The notes under the pieces were generated by a model. It had not been told where the DNA came from, did not search any database, and worked only from the letters and a program-made list of their open reading frames with translations. From contig OX465581.1 of NCBI GenBank assembly GCA_950022655.1, forward strand, positions 29,545,300-29,609,299: 64,000 bases of DNA. Direction: 5' to 3'. This document shows positions 51,330 to 63,087 of the stretch, piece after piece. Source of the DNA: Alentia gelatinosa (Eukaryota > Annelida > Polychaeta > Phyllodocida > Polynoidae). The position numbers and the translations under genes are program-made. Each line of letters begins with the position of its first letter. The stretch's first letter is position 1.

Positions 51330-52401
51330 CAGGGGGTAACATTAACGTGCCCATTTCCTGCGGGCGCATTTTATCGATTTTGGATACAGTTGAGTAAGTG
51401 ACAGTGTTACGAGTTCACGCCCGACTGGCCAAAGATTCCTACTCGGGCATCTGGAGTCTCGCACAACAATGGCGTCTCGCGTGGCTTCGCGTGGCAGCTG
51501 TCTAATTTGCATAAGAAGAGACCTCGTTCCGTGTGAACGCTCCTTACGGGGACTCCCGAGGTGGCAACGGGCGGCCACTTCATGGTTCCTAGAACACACT
51601 TCTAGGAAAACTCCACGCATGGCTGACTCTGTCAACCTTTAGGCAGAGACACCTCCGGTGACACCCAGATGCGAGGAGGTATCCCCTTAAAGGTCTTGGT
51701 AGGCGCATGGGCTGAAGGTAACCTTTAAAAGCCACGGGTGATGTGGGTCATTGCCTAATACCGTGGGAGTGGGGCGTGGCCTGAGTAAAGACAGCCCACC
51801 GCGCTAATAACATTAAAACAGTGGGTCAATAATAAACTGGCCTTTACCCGGATGACGTTGATATCAATCTAAGGAGACGGCGCATAATTGGCGGTTACAG
51901 GTCCACGTGTCGTGCTCGGACGACGGCGAAATAAATCATAACCACAGAGGTGATTAATGGTCCGCGACGAACGTCGGAAGGAGGTAGTTGGAGACCACTG
52001 CTTGAAGATTAAATGTCACTGAAAAAATATTGCAATGAAAAATAGCCCATCACCATTCAAACCACAAAATAAGATATGAAGGTGGCCTATAGAAAGGTCC
52101 ATTGGCCAAAGGAAAACAAGCAGATATTGTTATGACCCAGTTTTGTAGGGGGTCTAATATACGCTAGAAAAAGGGGCGCCTTTCAAACGGTTGCTAGGCA
52201 GCACAAGTCGCCATGATGGGTGGGAGGGTCCGGGATGTCAAGGGGAGATTAAGTCAAGCTTAGTATTAATCCGAACCAAGCCGGGTAGATTTCCTCTTCT
52301 TTCTGGAGAGCCTCAAGTGGCTCCCTTTATATAGGGCGACTACAAAGGGTGACCAGACAATGGGTGCACAATAAAAGGTAGCGCAACCAGAGAGCGACAG
52401 A

Positions 52402-52433
52402 GGGGGGCATGGGGGGCATGGGGGACAGGAGCC
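52402..52433. repeat. G-rich short tandem repeat
   Basis: GGGGGGCAT-type units repeated about three times. Confidence 0.7.
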
Positions 52434-53549
52434 GAGGCCACTCCCCACCCTCTCTCATTCCACCCACCCACCGTCTCTCAGCTGACGGTAGCAAGCTGGG
52501 ATAATCACCAATGCAGACGTCATTAAACTTCAATGATTTCCACAATGGGATAAAAAGACCAATTTTTGCCTATTTAACAAAGAGGATTTTTGCTGCCTAC
52601 ATTACAGTTGTGGAGCAGTACACCTGCTATGATAATAAGCTAGCAAGAGCTTCTCCCTCAACAAGTGCACACGTCCTATATTAGCTCTATACTGTTCATT
52701 ATTTACTAACATGATTTGTTACAACGTTAGTTTCCATGATAAGTATTTTATCGCGTATATAGGTAATCAAATAAAACCTAACGAAAACCTCATCATGTAC
52801 TTATTTACCTAGACTGTATATATGTATATCTTTGACTATTGAGTATATTGAAAATTAAAGTCATTTTAATCACTAAGATGGAGAGAATTACGTTGTATAA
52901 AATCTAATAGTATTTGTTCCTGTAATTTCAAGTCTATTCTATTGGCTTACTCTGTACAGTAGAATCCCATGCACTAATATGATCACTTATTGTTCTGAGA
53001 TGAAATATTCTCACAATATCGGCCTATTCGCATTGCTGAGTGTTATAAAACATGCAAAGATTCTTATCTGTTCCCAAAGTAGCTGCACGGTCATAGTAGA
53101 GGGTCCGTCCCCTGAGTTGGCTGGTCTTTAAATGTGATTCTACTACATGGATATAGATAATAAGGATGATTCTACTTTTATTCCAAGGAGGTCGTTTCTT
53201 GTTGTTTTGTAGGGGATAAAAGAGCTTAGAAGCACCGTTACCGGTTTTGGCAGTAAGGCTCTACGTGAACCATATCCATGTATATGTAATTCGTGAGAAT
53301 ACATGTCTGATTGGACATAGAAAATGGTCATTATATTGCATAGAAATGCAAGTATAACTACGTGGGAAAATTCCACATTCTGGACATCTTGACAGCCATC
53401 CTAGAGCCATCTATAGCCATGCATGCCAGCAGGGGTTATAACGGCCATTTCTCTCACATAGTCCGCCCCAAGGTGTGTACCTAACGGAGCTAGAGGATCA
53501 CAAAACTAAATGTATGCCCACCAGCAGAGGATCCACTATACCTTCCCCT

Positions 53550-53700
53550 TTCTCCAGTGGACTGTGCTGCATTGTCTCCGTGTCCCACAGGCTGGCGATT
53601 CATCGGTTATTGTTATGTAATCACGTGACGTCTGACGCTTGAATGGAGACGCCCCGCAACTTACGTAAACTGGTGTCCTTGATGACGTCATGCAAATTGT
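53550..53700. promoter_or_regulatory. Dense bZIP/E-box/octamer motif cluster
   Basis: Within about 90 bp are TTATGTAA (53613-53620), the E-box CACGTG (53622-53627), the PAR-bZIP palindrome TTACGTAA (53661-53668), and the CRE palindrome TGACGTCA (53683-53690), which shares its last A with the octamer ATGCAAAT (53690-53697). The segment is GC-richer than its surroundings. It is a candidate enhancer or promoter; no linked gene is recognised. Confidence 0.4.
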
Positions 53701-54438
53701 CATCAGCACAAATTGGATCTGTCCCACCTGGTTGGCAATCGCGGGGATATTGGTAAAAGACAACTTAAAACAGCAAACGTTCTATGTTTTATGTAGGTCT
53801 GACGGTAATATGATCTGCCTCTATCCCCAAGTAAAAGAATTTATTATCCACCTATTACGTAGTCGCCATAGAGAATGTTTAGAGCGCCTGTAATTTATCA
53901 ACAGGAGATTCTGATCACCCAGAATATCCAGCAGAATGATCAGCAAAAATAGTCACATCCAAAGTGATGTCAATTCACCATGTATTTCGAAATAGGTTTC
54001 TTTGATGTTGATTTCATATTACTTAGTTATAATCAGTCATAGTAATGTTATTTGCTATCAAAAATAGCAGTTTAATCCAATAACATCGATTACAATAGAT
54101 GACGTTAGGTGACACAGAATCATCACCATGCTTGACAATCTAGTATCATATCATTTTTGCAAATGTATGCCTGAGTTTCCAATGGGGAAAGTAAGGATAC
54201 ATGTTAGTTCACTCAAGCGGTGATGGGCACATATATAGGGTGAAATATGACAAATAATAACATTTGAAGCACAAACATATATAGGCTATTAATACATGAT
54301 ACTACGCATTAGCATGCATTTCTGGAATTCTGTACTTACCAGATAAATCTAGTGGGTTTCTCAGACGCAAAGGATAAGGTAAGCACATATTGATTAGGGA
54401 TATCCAGGATGTATATGTCCTTTTCGTTTTCTTTTTGA

Positions 54439-54451
54439 GGGGGGGGGGGGG
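54439..54451. repeat. Poly(G) tract, 13 nt
   Basis: Uninterrupted G13. Confidence 0.9.
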
Positions 54452-57400
54452 AGCGAGCTCTAGGGCAGATTTGGATTTAGGACACTATTTAGATAGCTTT
54501 TGATTAACTGTGGGAATCTAAAGGTTAATATGAAGTGTATAATTAAACAGTCTTATGATGGCCTTTCATATTTATACATAAATAAATCTTTAAGACCGAT
54601 TTTGTGTCCCTATTTCTAAAAACTTTACTATCGATAAGTGATTAGAAATAAGGACTACACGAATTGTGGTTCACGTATGTGGGTTAGATATCCCCACGAA
54701 ATGTTAGCTCATGTTTACTCTATATGAGTGCCGATTCTTTTTCTTTCTTTCTATTTTTTTTTAAATTCCCAAGACATTTGTTGGCTGATGATTGTGTTTA
54801 CTCCTTCGTTCAGATTCCTTTTGGCAAGAATGTATACGGAAAAACAGAGAGAGGAGGTAAAAACACCTGAAAAGTATTCCCCGACACGACCCCCTGTTTC
54901 CAGCGAGGTAAGACTCGTGCGTGCGAAGTGCAGAACGTGCTGGAGTCACACCAAGATAAATATAGGCTGTTTATCCCCGATCCGAGACCGTCCTACGCCA
55001 CCAAGGATCCAAACATCATGGCGACAGATGTCATGGCAGCCATCTAGATTGGACACAGAAACGGTCAAGAATTTTGGAAGACAGTCAGCACCACCTGCCG
55101 CCCTGTTACTCAAAATTTCGGAATTCTAATTGCGAGCAGGAATGCCATAGGAGGTCCCTGTGACCACGCGGCAAGGACCGGCAGATGACCTCTAGGTGGG
55201 CCCGCTTGACCTTGACGTGGTCTTCGGCTGGTTGGCGAGCGATGGTGGTGACGCCAAGTGGACGTATATTCGTTGTGGCTTTAGACGGAGCGAGACTGAA
55301 GGTTCGCCCAAGGTCAAGTCGACTTGTCGGTTATTTTTCTTTATAGGTTCGTCAATCATATGTTGTTGACGTAAATATTCTTTCGGGAATCTTTGACAAC
55401 AAGGAGTGGAAGCCAAATATCCTATATATTTCACCAGATACCTAGTTTTAGGACAAACAGAAATATCCTAAGTACGGTATTTCACATCATGGAGCAATCC
55501 TAACTATGAATTCATATCATCGTGCAGTTATCTATGAAAAGAAAATTCAGGAATATAAAGAACGACATTTTAAACTGATTTTCTAGATAAAATATTAGAT
55601 ATTGGAGCTAACGTATATGTTTAAAAAAACAGGTCAGCTCAAAGTACAGATACGAGAAGGCACGCATGCATCTCCTGTATTTTTGATGCACGTGGGAAAG
55701 GTTGCCATGGTACTGAACAGGTCACTAGAGTGGTGACCTATTACAATACATATCACCGTCATAGCAACGAGATCCTTCGACTCCCATAATCCTGTCTGTT
55801 TTGTTTCCTTTGATGTTACCTTCGTGTAGCCCCCGGGGCTTTTATTTTACCTTCAAACTGCGCGTTTCCGGAACACGCTGTGAGACACAGACGTGAAAGC
55901 ACACAGAATGCGACCCGCTGTCAAACTTTTCAACTAACCTGCCTTCAGTCGGTGTTTTTCACTGGTTATCACATACCGGGTGTGTCATGGAGTGACAATG
56001 TCAACTTGGCCCCCACGTTTCTTGCCTCGAGACTCGTGGGCTACATCTGTAATAAAAAAAGAAGGTGATTTAATAATAATATAAAAGACTTGTGCGAAGT
56101 ACGAGAGGGTATGCAGGTTCTAAATGAACACATAGAAAGTTGGTTCCTCGGATAAGGGACTTATTCCAAATCAATAACTACTTATGGAATTTCATGTACA
56201 TGTACATACTATATGACTTACAAGGAATATATGAGAATAATGGTTCAACATTCTTGACAACGGACAATCTATTAAGGATTTATTTTCGAATGTGAATCTA
56301 ATTGTAATACAAAGAAGATGATGCTTTTGTAAGAATATTAAGCTCTGACCCTTGGAATAGCCTTCTGTTTGGCTGACGGTATAGATGTTCATGCACGTAC
56401 TAAATTCTTATGTATTATTGGTTGTGTCTCATATATATCATATAAAAAGTACAAAGCAGACATGATTTTATCTCTATTTATCTGCCTGGAACAATCTGCT
56501 CGGTTATGAAACCTCTCTCAGAGGTCGTGCAGTACTGTCGTAGAAGGAGGTTACTGATGCGTAGTTTTCTAGTCCAGCCTGTTTGTGACGACCAAATGAC
56601 AGGTTGCATCACGGTGTCACTTCGTGAAAAACTCAACTGTCATCTTCTGGCGGCATCAAGATCCTACTTGGCACAATATCAAGGGATCACAGCGCGTCTA
56701 CGGCCTTACATAGTTGACTAAAGACAATTACACGACTGTTAATAACTGCAAAGTATTTGCTCGTCTGCCAAATTGTCTTGGATCGAAGTCTTCTTGAGTC
56801 ATTTATCTCAGAGGACATCCGGGTGCAGATGCGGCCATCGTTCTCCACTTCGGGAGTCTGGAAGGCGCCTGTGCATTATCGTCTGCTTTGAACTTCCGGT
56901 TGACTTGATTGTCATAGAGTAAACATATTAAAGAGTCAACATGTAAAGCCCAGACAACATTAAAATGCATGGTGACAAATTATCAAATTCCAAGTATTGA
57001 GAGTACATAAAAGACACAGACATAGAGGCGTCAAGTGGAATTAACTTTCATTCCAAAACCCATCGTAGACGGGTTTTGCATTAAGTATAATTAGAGGTAT
57101 CATTCATTTAAATGTTTCGAAATGACCAATTATAAAAGAACATACGTATAGTTTGCCATGTCAATGAAGATTTGTATTAGATATCTGGAGACACGTAGGT
57201 GGATACCTAACAATATGGTGATCATGGAATTCGCGAAGAATTTACGCGACCACACGGTTATAGAGGCGAATAAAGTGTTGACACATGAATCTGACGTGAC
57301 TAGGTGTTTAATCAGACATGCATTCCTGAACAAAATAACGAATATTGTAGAAATAACGGATCTGTCAGACACTTGAAATACACCATGGTCACGTTTCTGG

Positions 57401-58167
57401 TAGTGGAGATCTCGACCGGAAGCCCAGCCTGGGGGGCATGCGTATTGGAAAACAATTCTCCATCAAATGACAATCTGAGTTGACTGTGCTGTCTAGAATC
57501 TGCGTGGTTCATGGAACATTCATGACCGTAAACGTCCCGCAGTCAAGTTTTCCCATATCCTTTTGTTCAAGTCTACTAATCAGGACAGTTATTGACCCTA
57601 TTGAAGGGAATCATCGACTCGACCAAATTTAGAACGATACAAATAGAATAACCACGTTTAACAATAACGCATGTTGCGTGCTCAGCGTCTAAGTAGCTTA
57701 AGGAAGTCGATGTGGGCGTTGAGTGGTATATATTTGAGATTTGATGATAGATACATGTTTAATGGTTGTCACGTGTGTGCTGCCCATGCCAGTTGTATTC
57801 TTTGAATGACGGGGCCCTATTGGTAATAAGATAAAATGTATATACCAGTAAGGTAATACATTTTTATTTTATTATATACCTTCAAGTATAAGTATTTGAT
57901 GAATTACAGAAGGAAATCTGCTGTCCAAGCTGGATTCAAAGTGTGCTGGTATATCTGTTGACATCTTAGTGAAAGTCAAGCACAGAATATGCTCTAAGCA
58001 CATTTTTTACTCTTTTTTTCCCTTCAACTCCTGTGATCCTTTGCACACATAAATTAGCGGAGTGCTGCAAGTCACTGCCAGCATTTCATAAGTAGGTCAA
58101 TGCAATTTTTTTCAGCCAATCAGAATTTGTATTCAAAGTAGGGTGGTACGTCATTTTATACCACATA

Positions 58168-58235
58168 CTGTGCCGGTATATATTTAATACCAATACCCTA
58201 GCAGAGGTTGGTATTTGTGTAACATACTGGCACAG
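58168..58235. repeat. Nested inverted repeats
   Basis: CTGTGCC (58168-58174) pairs with GGCACAG (58229-58235). Inside, AATACCAA (58186-58193) pairs with TTGGTATT (58208-58215) around a 14-nt loop. Confidence 0.6.
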
Positions 58236-59194
58236 GTATATAATAAATCATATATTTAAACGTTTAACGTTCATTTTAACATTGATTACATGAGAAAATA
58301 TGGTAATATTAATGGTGACTGGAGAAAAGAACTATGTATAGCTATGGAAAGTGTTTTATGTGATTCCTTGATTCGGTGATTATATATCGTGAGTGAGCGC
58401 ACACCACACGAAAGAGTTAAGGACAACCTGCTCCCAGTTTCCGTTTGTGCCACAGGTTAACGGTTTTCCGCACACAAGCTGTGACCGCTCAGAAATGCGG
58501 GCAATCAAGACAGCAATATATCACCGTCGGCTATCGTTATCTTAGAATACAATCAGCAATGGATGTCAGAGACAATCATGGCAATGAAGGTCTTTTATTA
58601 TTGGTGTCCATTCACATGTATCACCAGTTACCAACATTTCAAATATAGAAGAGAATTGTATCGTTGGTTCTACCCAAAGCCAGACTCCTTAAAGCATTAC
58701 CATGGATGTATGCAGACTATCTATTCTTTATATACGTTGACTATTAGAAAAAAATGTTACCATGAAGTATCATATATGACGAGTTTTTATGCGCGTATGT
58801 TTGTGTATGATTTAAAGGAGGAAAACAGCAAATGTGGTCACGTTTCTGATGAGATAGTTGATTTGTTTGATAAACTGTCATTCTAATTCAAGTGACTCAA
58901 TGGTCCTTCATCCAGTGATTTATGACATATTCAAAGATTGACATCCCCAGTAATGTATAACAAATGGACTAATCTATATATTTAAATGAACAAAAACGAA
59001 TGTATCACATATTTGTATATGTCGACGTAAACATGTGCGTGGTGCGTACTTAAACCTGTCACAGTGTCGTAAAACCACCGTAGGTAAGGAACCAAACAAG
59101 TTAATCACCAAATAAATTGGACACTTAGGGGCAAGGAATCCCAGTTTAGAAGATTTAACGAGCTTATTCACATAAAGTGCAAAATGCCGGTGGG

Positions 59195-59198
<4 letters not shown>

Positions 59199-59249
<51 letters not shown>
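59199..59249. repeat. (GA)n microsatellite
   Basis: About 42 bp of pure GA followed by imperfect GA/G repeat. Confidence 0.95.
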
Positions 59250-60101
59250 CGGGGGGGAGAGGAAGAGACTGCAACGGTATACACAACATGCCCCGTGCAC
59301 TTAACATATTGGGTGGGCAGCTTGGGGCGATGGTGGTGGAGGGAGTGGGTGGCGAGGGGTTGGGATGGGACAAGAGTGTACAGAGTGTAGTTCACTCAAA
59401 GGTTACGCACTAACCCAGCTATAGACAAGTCTATGTGGAGAACCCCCACGGTGGTCATTAAGGGAAGCTTGATTCTGGGCCAGGTGATCATTTATAGCCG
59501 AGAAGTGACCTAAGTTGGTGAACAATACGGAATTTCTCACGTGTCACTGATGATGTGCTGGGGGTAGGCGGGTGGGTGGGAGGGGGTGTTCGTCGCCTGG
59601 GGCCCGGTCTCCTCCATGGCGGTGATGGTGTGACTTGGGCGATTGTTTGAAAGGCACGGCTGTCGTCGGTACCCGTGAGAGTGACTGCCAAATGTCTGCC
59701 TCTTGTCATGGTGCGCAGGGTCTTGTACGGTTTTATTGTCATCATTTCATGTTGACTCTGCCAAGTGACACCATTTGTTGGAGGTAGCCTTCGCTCCTCC
59801 TCTCGCTCTCTGACATTCTTGGTGTCAAACGGACCTTCTCTCATCCTGCTGCCAGGTCTGAGGAAAACCCCCACCCTCCACCTTCACCTCTCCTATACCA
59901 ACTCCAGGACTGTTCTCACCAATGATAAACACCGCATAGAGAGATGGCACCATAATATAATGAGTCCCCCGCCCCTTTCTGTCCCCATTGTATGCCTATA
60001 ATGTATAATATGTATCTCCTTAGCATGCATGATACTCAGCACTTAGACGTTGGTTAAACGTTGCCTTGTAATTACAAGTCGTCATATGCATCTGTATGTC
60101 T

Positions 60102-60132
60102 GCACACACACACACACCTACACACACACACG
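60102..60132. repeat. (CA)n microsatellite
   Basis: Two CA blocks separated by CTA. Confidence 0.9.
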
Positions 60133-61559
60133 CTACGCCTGTAATGGCGCCTTCTGGTGGAACGCGAGTCGGGCATATATGTATACGCATCTCTCTGTAC
60201 ATCATTACAGGGAGGTCTGATAAAAGTGAACGTGGGGGAAAAGTAACTCGGTCATCGCGTGCACTCTGTGTCTACAGCAGTGTAAACGGTGCTTATGGTT
60301 TGATCCGGGAGGCAGAGAGTTTCCCACGCCTCCAGCCGCTATATAACGGAGGTCCAGCTCTGACCCCCACCCTGCCTGTTTCTGTGCTGATTATAGATAA
60401 TAGGAGCAGCGTCTCTCCCACCCGCTCTCTTCATCCTTAATGTGCCCTCAGATGTCTGCGACGGCCCATCATAGAGCACGTCCACGGACGATCAGCGCCG
60501 AGAGGGGCCATTCCCATACCCCTGCCCTAATCATCGGGCCACGAGGGGTACAGAAGGGGTACAGGGGACAGGGAAAGGGGATGGCGCTATAGGGTGATTA
60601 TCCTATGACAGCAGTCATGTCTTCCGTCAGGTTCCAATAAAATCAAGAAAAAGACACCGAAGAGTGTGACGCAGAGCAAGGCAGGAGTAATTTTCTGTGA
60701 GGGTAATTTACTTATTCCATCCCCTAGCAGTAAATGCCCTCTTTTGGAGTCACTTTTTGCACGTGGATCATTCACGTGAAGTAGAAGCGGAAGTGTGGTC
60801 GGAGGTGTCTCGAGGAGTTAGAAACGAGATTAGATGGGTACATACGCACTGACTAGTGTTACGAAAATGCAGACATTTGTGTTTCTATGACTAATCTCAT
60901 GGTGTGGGCCTTGGAATTGCATCCTAGACAAAACAAATTACTGGTTGCGTTTTTGTGTGTGGAGTCAAACGTAATGTCCTGGTATGAAGCGGAGTATTAA
61001 GTACCAATGAGGCAGGGTCGTCATAACTTTTTGCGTCTATAAGACACCAATCTTCTGAGACTTGGTATGATTGTATACGAGGGGCACTATTGGTCATAGT
61101 AGCATCGATCGTATCGATCGGGACTTCATCCAGACTTCCTCCAGACCGTATCGTGTGGGTGTGAATGATGTACCGACCAGTTATTAAGGTCATCGGATCG
61201 GATCTACAGATTGGGCCCAGAAATCCCAGAGATTTCGTACTTAAATCATACTTTTGTTCTATCTGCATGTTCATGTTGTGCAACGAAACGAAAGTGTTTG
61301 AACTCTGCGATATGAACTTATGCTTGATACATCCTGAATCAGTATGTGTGTGGTTTATTTGCCTTTGTTCAACATGGGTTAATTTTGATTTACTTACACA
61401 ATACTTCTTTCAATTCGTGCCCTTCACGAAGTAAATAAATAGTTCAGTCATGCTACTTTATTGATTTTCAAATGGCTATATCTTTAGTTATACAGTAATA
61501 TAACTTATCATCATCACACGGTCAACCATAAATTGGTTAGTGCCTTAGATCTTGACCTC

Positions 61560-61663
61560 CTACGCTGCCAGTACTGCTTTGATGCCTGCCCAACCTAAAC
61601 AACTCAAATTTGCTTCTCTGACTCTGATCTCTCACCTAACCTCTCTTACCTCAAAACTTATCA

Positions 61664-61740
<77 letters not shown>

Positions 61741-62545
61741 ACCGTCTACTGACCCCCTATCTATTCGCCACCCTGGTTTACTGCCAGTGATAGAACAAAT
61801 AAAATTACTGCTGTCTGAGCAAGATTTTATTTAGCGATGATGGAAACTTGTCTTGACTCAAGGATTGACAATGGTTTATTGCACTGGGATGATAGAACTA
61901 TCTATCGGAATGACCGGGCAGACAAAGTAGGTGGGGTGTTTTGTTTCGAAAGAATGTGCTAGTTATACCATCGTAATACCGGATTGATGCCTTATCGTGA
62001 CATTGAATGCCTGACCCTGAGAGTGGCTAAACCTAATAATAAAGTCATTATTATCTTGGCTTGTTACCGCCCTCATCAGGGATCCATGGACAATATTTAC
62101 TTCAATGCTTAGTGATATCCTTCTAGCAGATGGACAAAGAAACTACGAATTATGGGTGGTGGGGATTTGAACTTCAAGCAATACGATAGAGAAGATCCAA
62201 AACAGAGAACATAGTTTAAATCAATTAATTGAGGATGTGACCAGACCAAACAAATAGGGAGGCACTTTGATCGACCATATTTATGCGACCTGTCCCTATA
62301 GGCTGTCATCTGGTGTTAGTAATATTGTATTAAGCGACCATCTTCTTATATGGACAAAGAGAAAAAAGCCAAAGAATGGGTCTAGGAAGGTTTCCTTTTC
62401 TCGTAGGTCTTATAAACATTATTTGTACTACTTTTTGCTTCCTATTTGACTGTGTGCTCATAGAAGAAACTTTGCGAAGCTAAGAAAAAAAGAGAGAGAA
62501 AAGGCCTGTTAAATTCAATTAAGGAGAGTGGTGACAAAGTTGAGG
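61560..62545 (+). pseudogene. Decayed non-LTR retrotransposon fragment, APE-type endonuclease domain
   Basis: Read in shifting frames, the sequence follows the order of an apurinic-like endonuclease of a LINE element (CR1/Rex1/Jockey-like layout). The order is LLLSEQDFI, then ETCLDSRIDNGLLHWDD (family ETWLDS block, 61843 on), IYRNDRADKVGGVF, CLTLRVAKPNNKV, ACYRP (family YRPP block), VVG/DLNFKQYD (GDLN block, near 62160), LIDHIYATCP and LSDHLLIWTKR (SDH block, near 62330). A lysine/arginine-rich linker continues to about 62540. At least three frameshifts and several stops show it is dead. An N-terminal piece (KQLKFASL, like the usual SLN start) may lie at 61595-61620, separated by the CT microsatellite. 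Reverse transcriptase is not seen. The frames given describe decay only and do not rebuild an element. Confidence 0.85.
61665..61736. repeat. (CT)n microsatellite inside the LINE remnant
   Basis: About 70 bp of CT, nearly pure, between two segments that resemble the endonuclease N-terminus. Confidence 0.9.
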
Positions 62546-63014
62546 GGAAAAGGTACGGGGTCATCCATACAGCACGTACGCAGAATTTCGGACCCCCCAC
62601 ACACACACCCTCCCGATCGTGTACGCAATAGAGCAAAGAGGGAGCATTCGCATATTTCCAAAATCTTTGACCCTCCACCCCCTTTAGTGCCTACGTACTT
62701 CATGGATGGCCTCTACGCGTGGAGGAATCTAAAGTCCATTCATATCTATCGCATTTAGGTGTAGGTAACTTGACAATAACAACTCCAGGAATAATACGTA
62801 CAGTCGGAGCATTTATCATTAGAAAACGACGTATATAATCTAAATCTAACAAACTTTCTGGATTCATTCTATGAATTGGAGCCAAGCGTAATGGGAGGTC
62901 AGTCCGTGACAAGAAATTCAATATATGACACCTGAGAATGACTTTCATACTAGTGTTCATGCACCCGTCATTAGTCACTAGATAATAATCTACATTCTAT
63001 ACAGGTAAGTTTCT

Positions 63015-63087
<73 letters not shown>

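Larger units (their letters stand above)
40290..53500. other. Intergenic DNA, no gene recognised
   Basis: AT-rich DNA with GC-richer islands at roughly 42.3-43.2 kb and 44.3-48.3 kb. ORFs of 60-136 codons occur on both strands, often overlapping, and none shows a known domain or a convincing exon structure. Notable sites are an RFX X-box (51316-51329), an X-box-like site (49163-49177), octamers (44368, 45518, 51505), a TA microsatellite (42150-42230) and small G-rich repeats (52402-52433). Confidence 0.6.
53700..61550. other. AT-rich intergenic DNA, no gene recognised
   Basis: Small ORFs up to 133 codons occur without recognisable domains. Contents noted separately are a possible orphan exon at 54814-54907, a nested dyad at 58168-58235, a GA microsatellite at 59199-59249 and a CA microsatellite at 60102-60132. 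Su(H)-type sites lie at 54509, 55691 and 60321. Confidence 0.6.

Noticed and set aside
13597..60161. CTCF-like matches (13597, 24548, 30622, 36275, 46621, 60146)
   Set aside because: Most are 10-11 of 12 to the core, and about three or four such one-mismatch hits are expected by chance in 64 kb.
63002..63010. Perfect CAG|GTAAGT splice donor
   Set aside because: No coding exon upstream; such a 9-mer is expected about once per 130 kb per both strands, so chance is likely.
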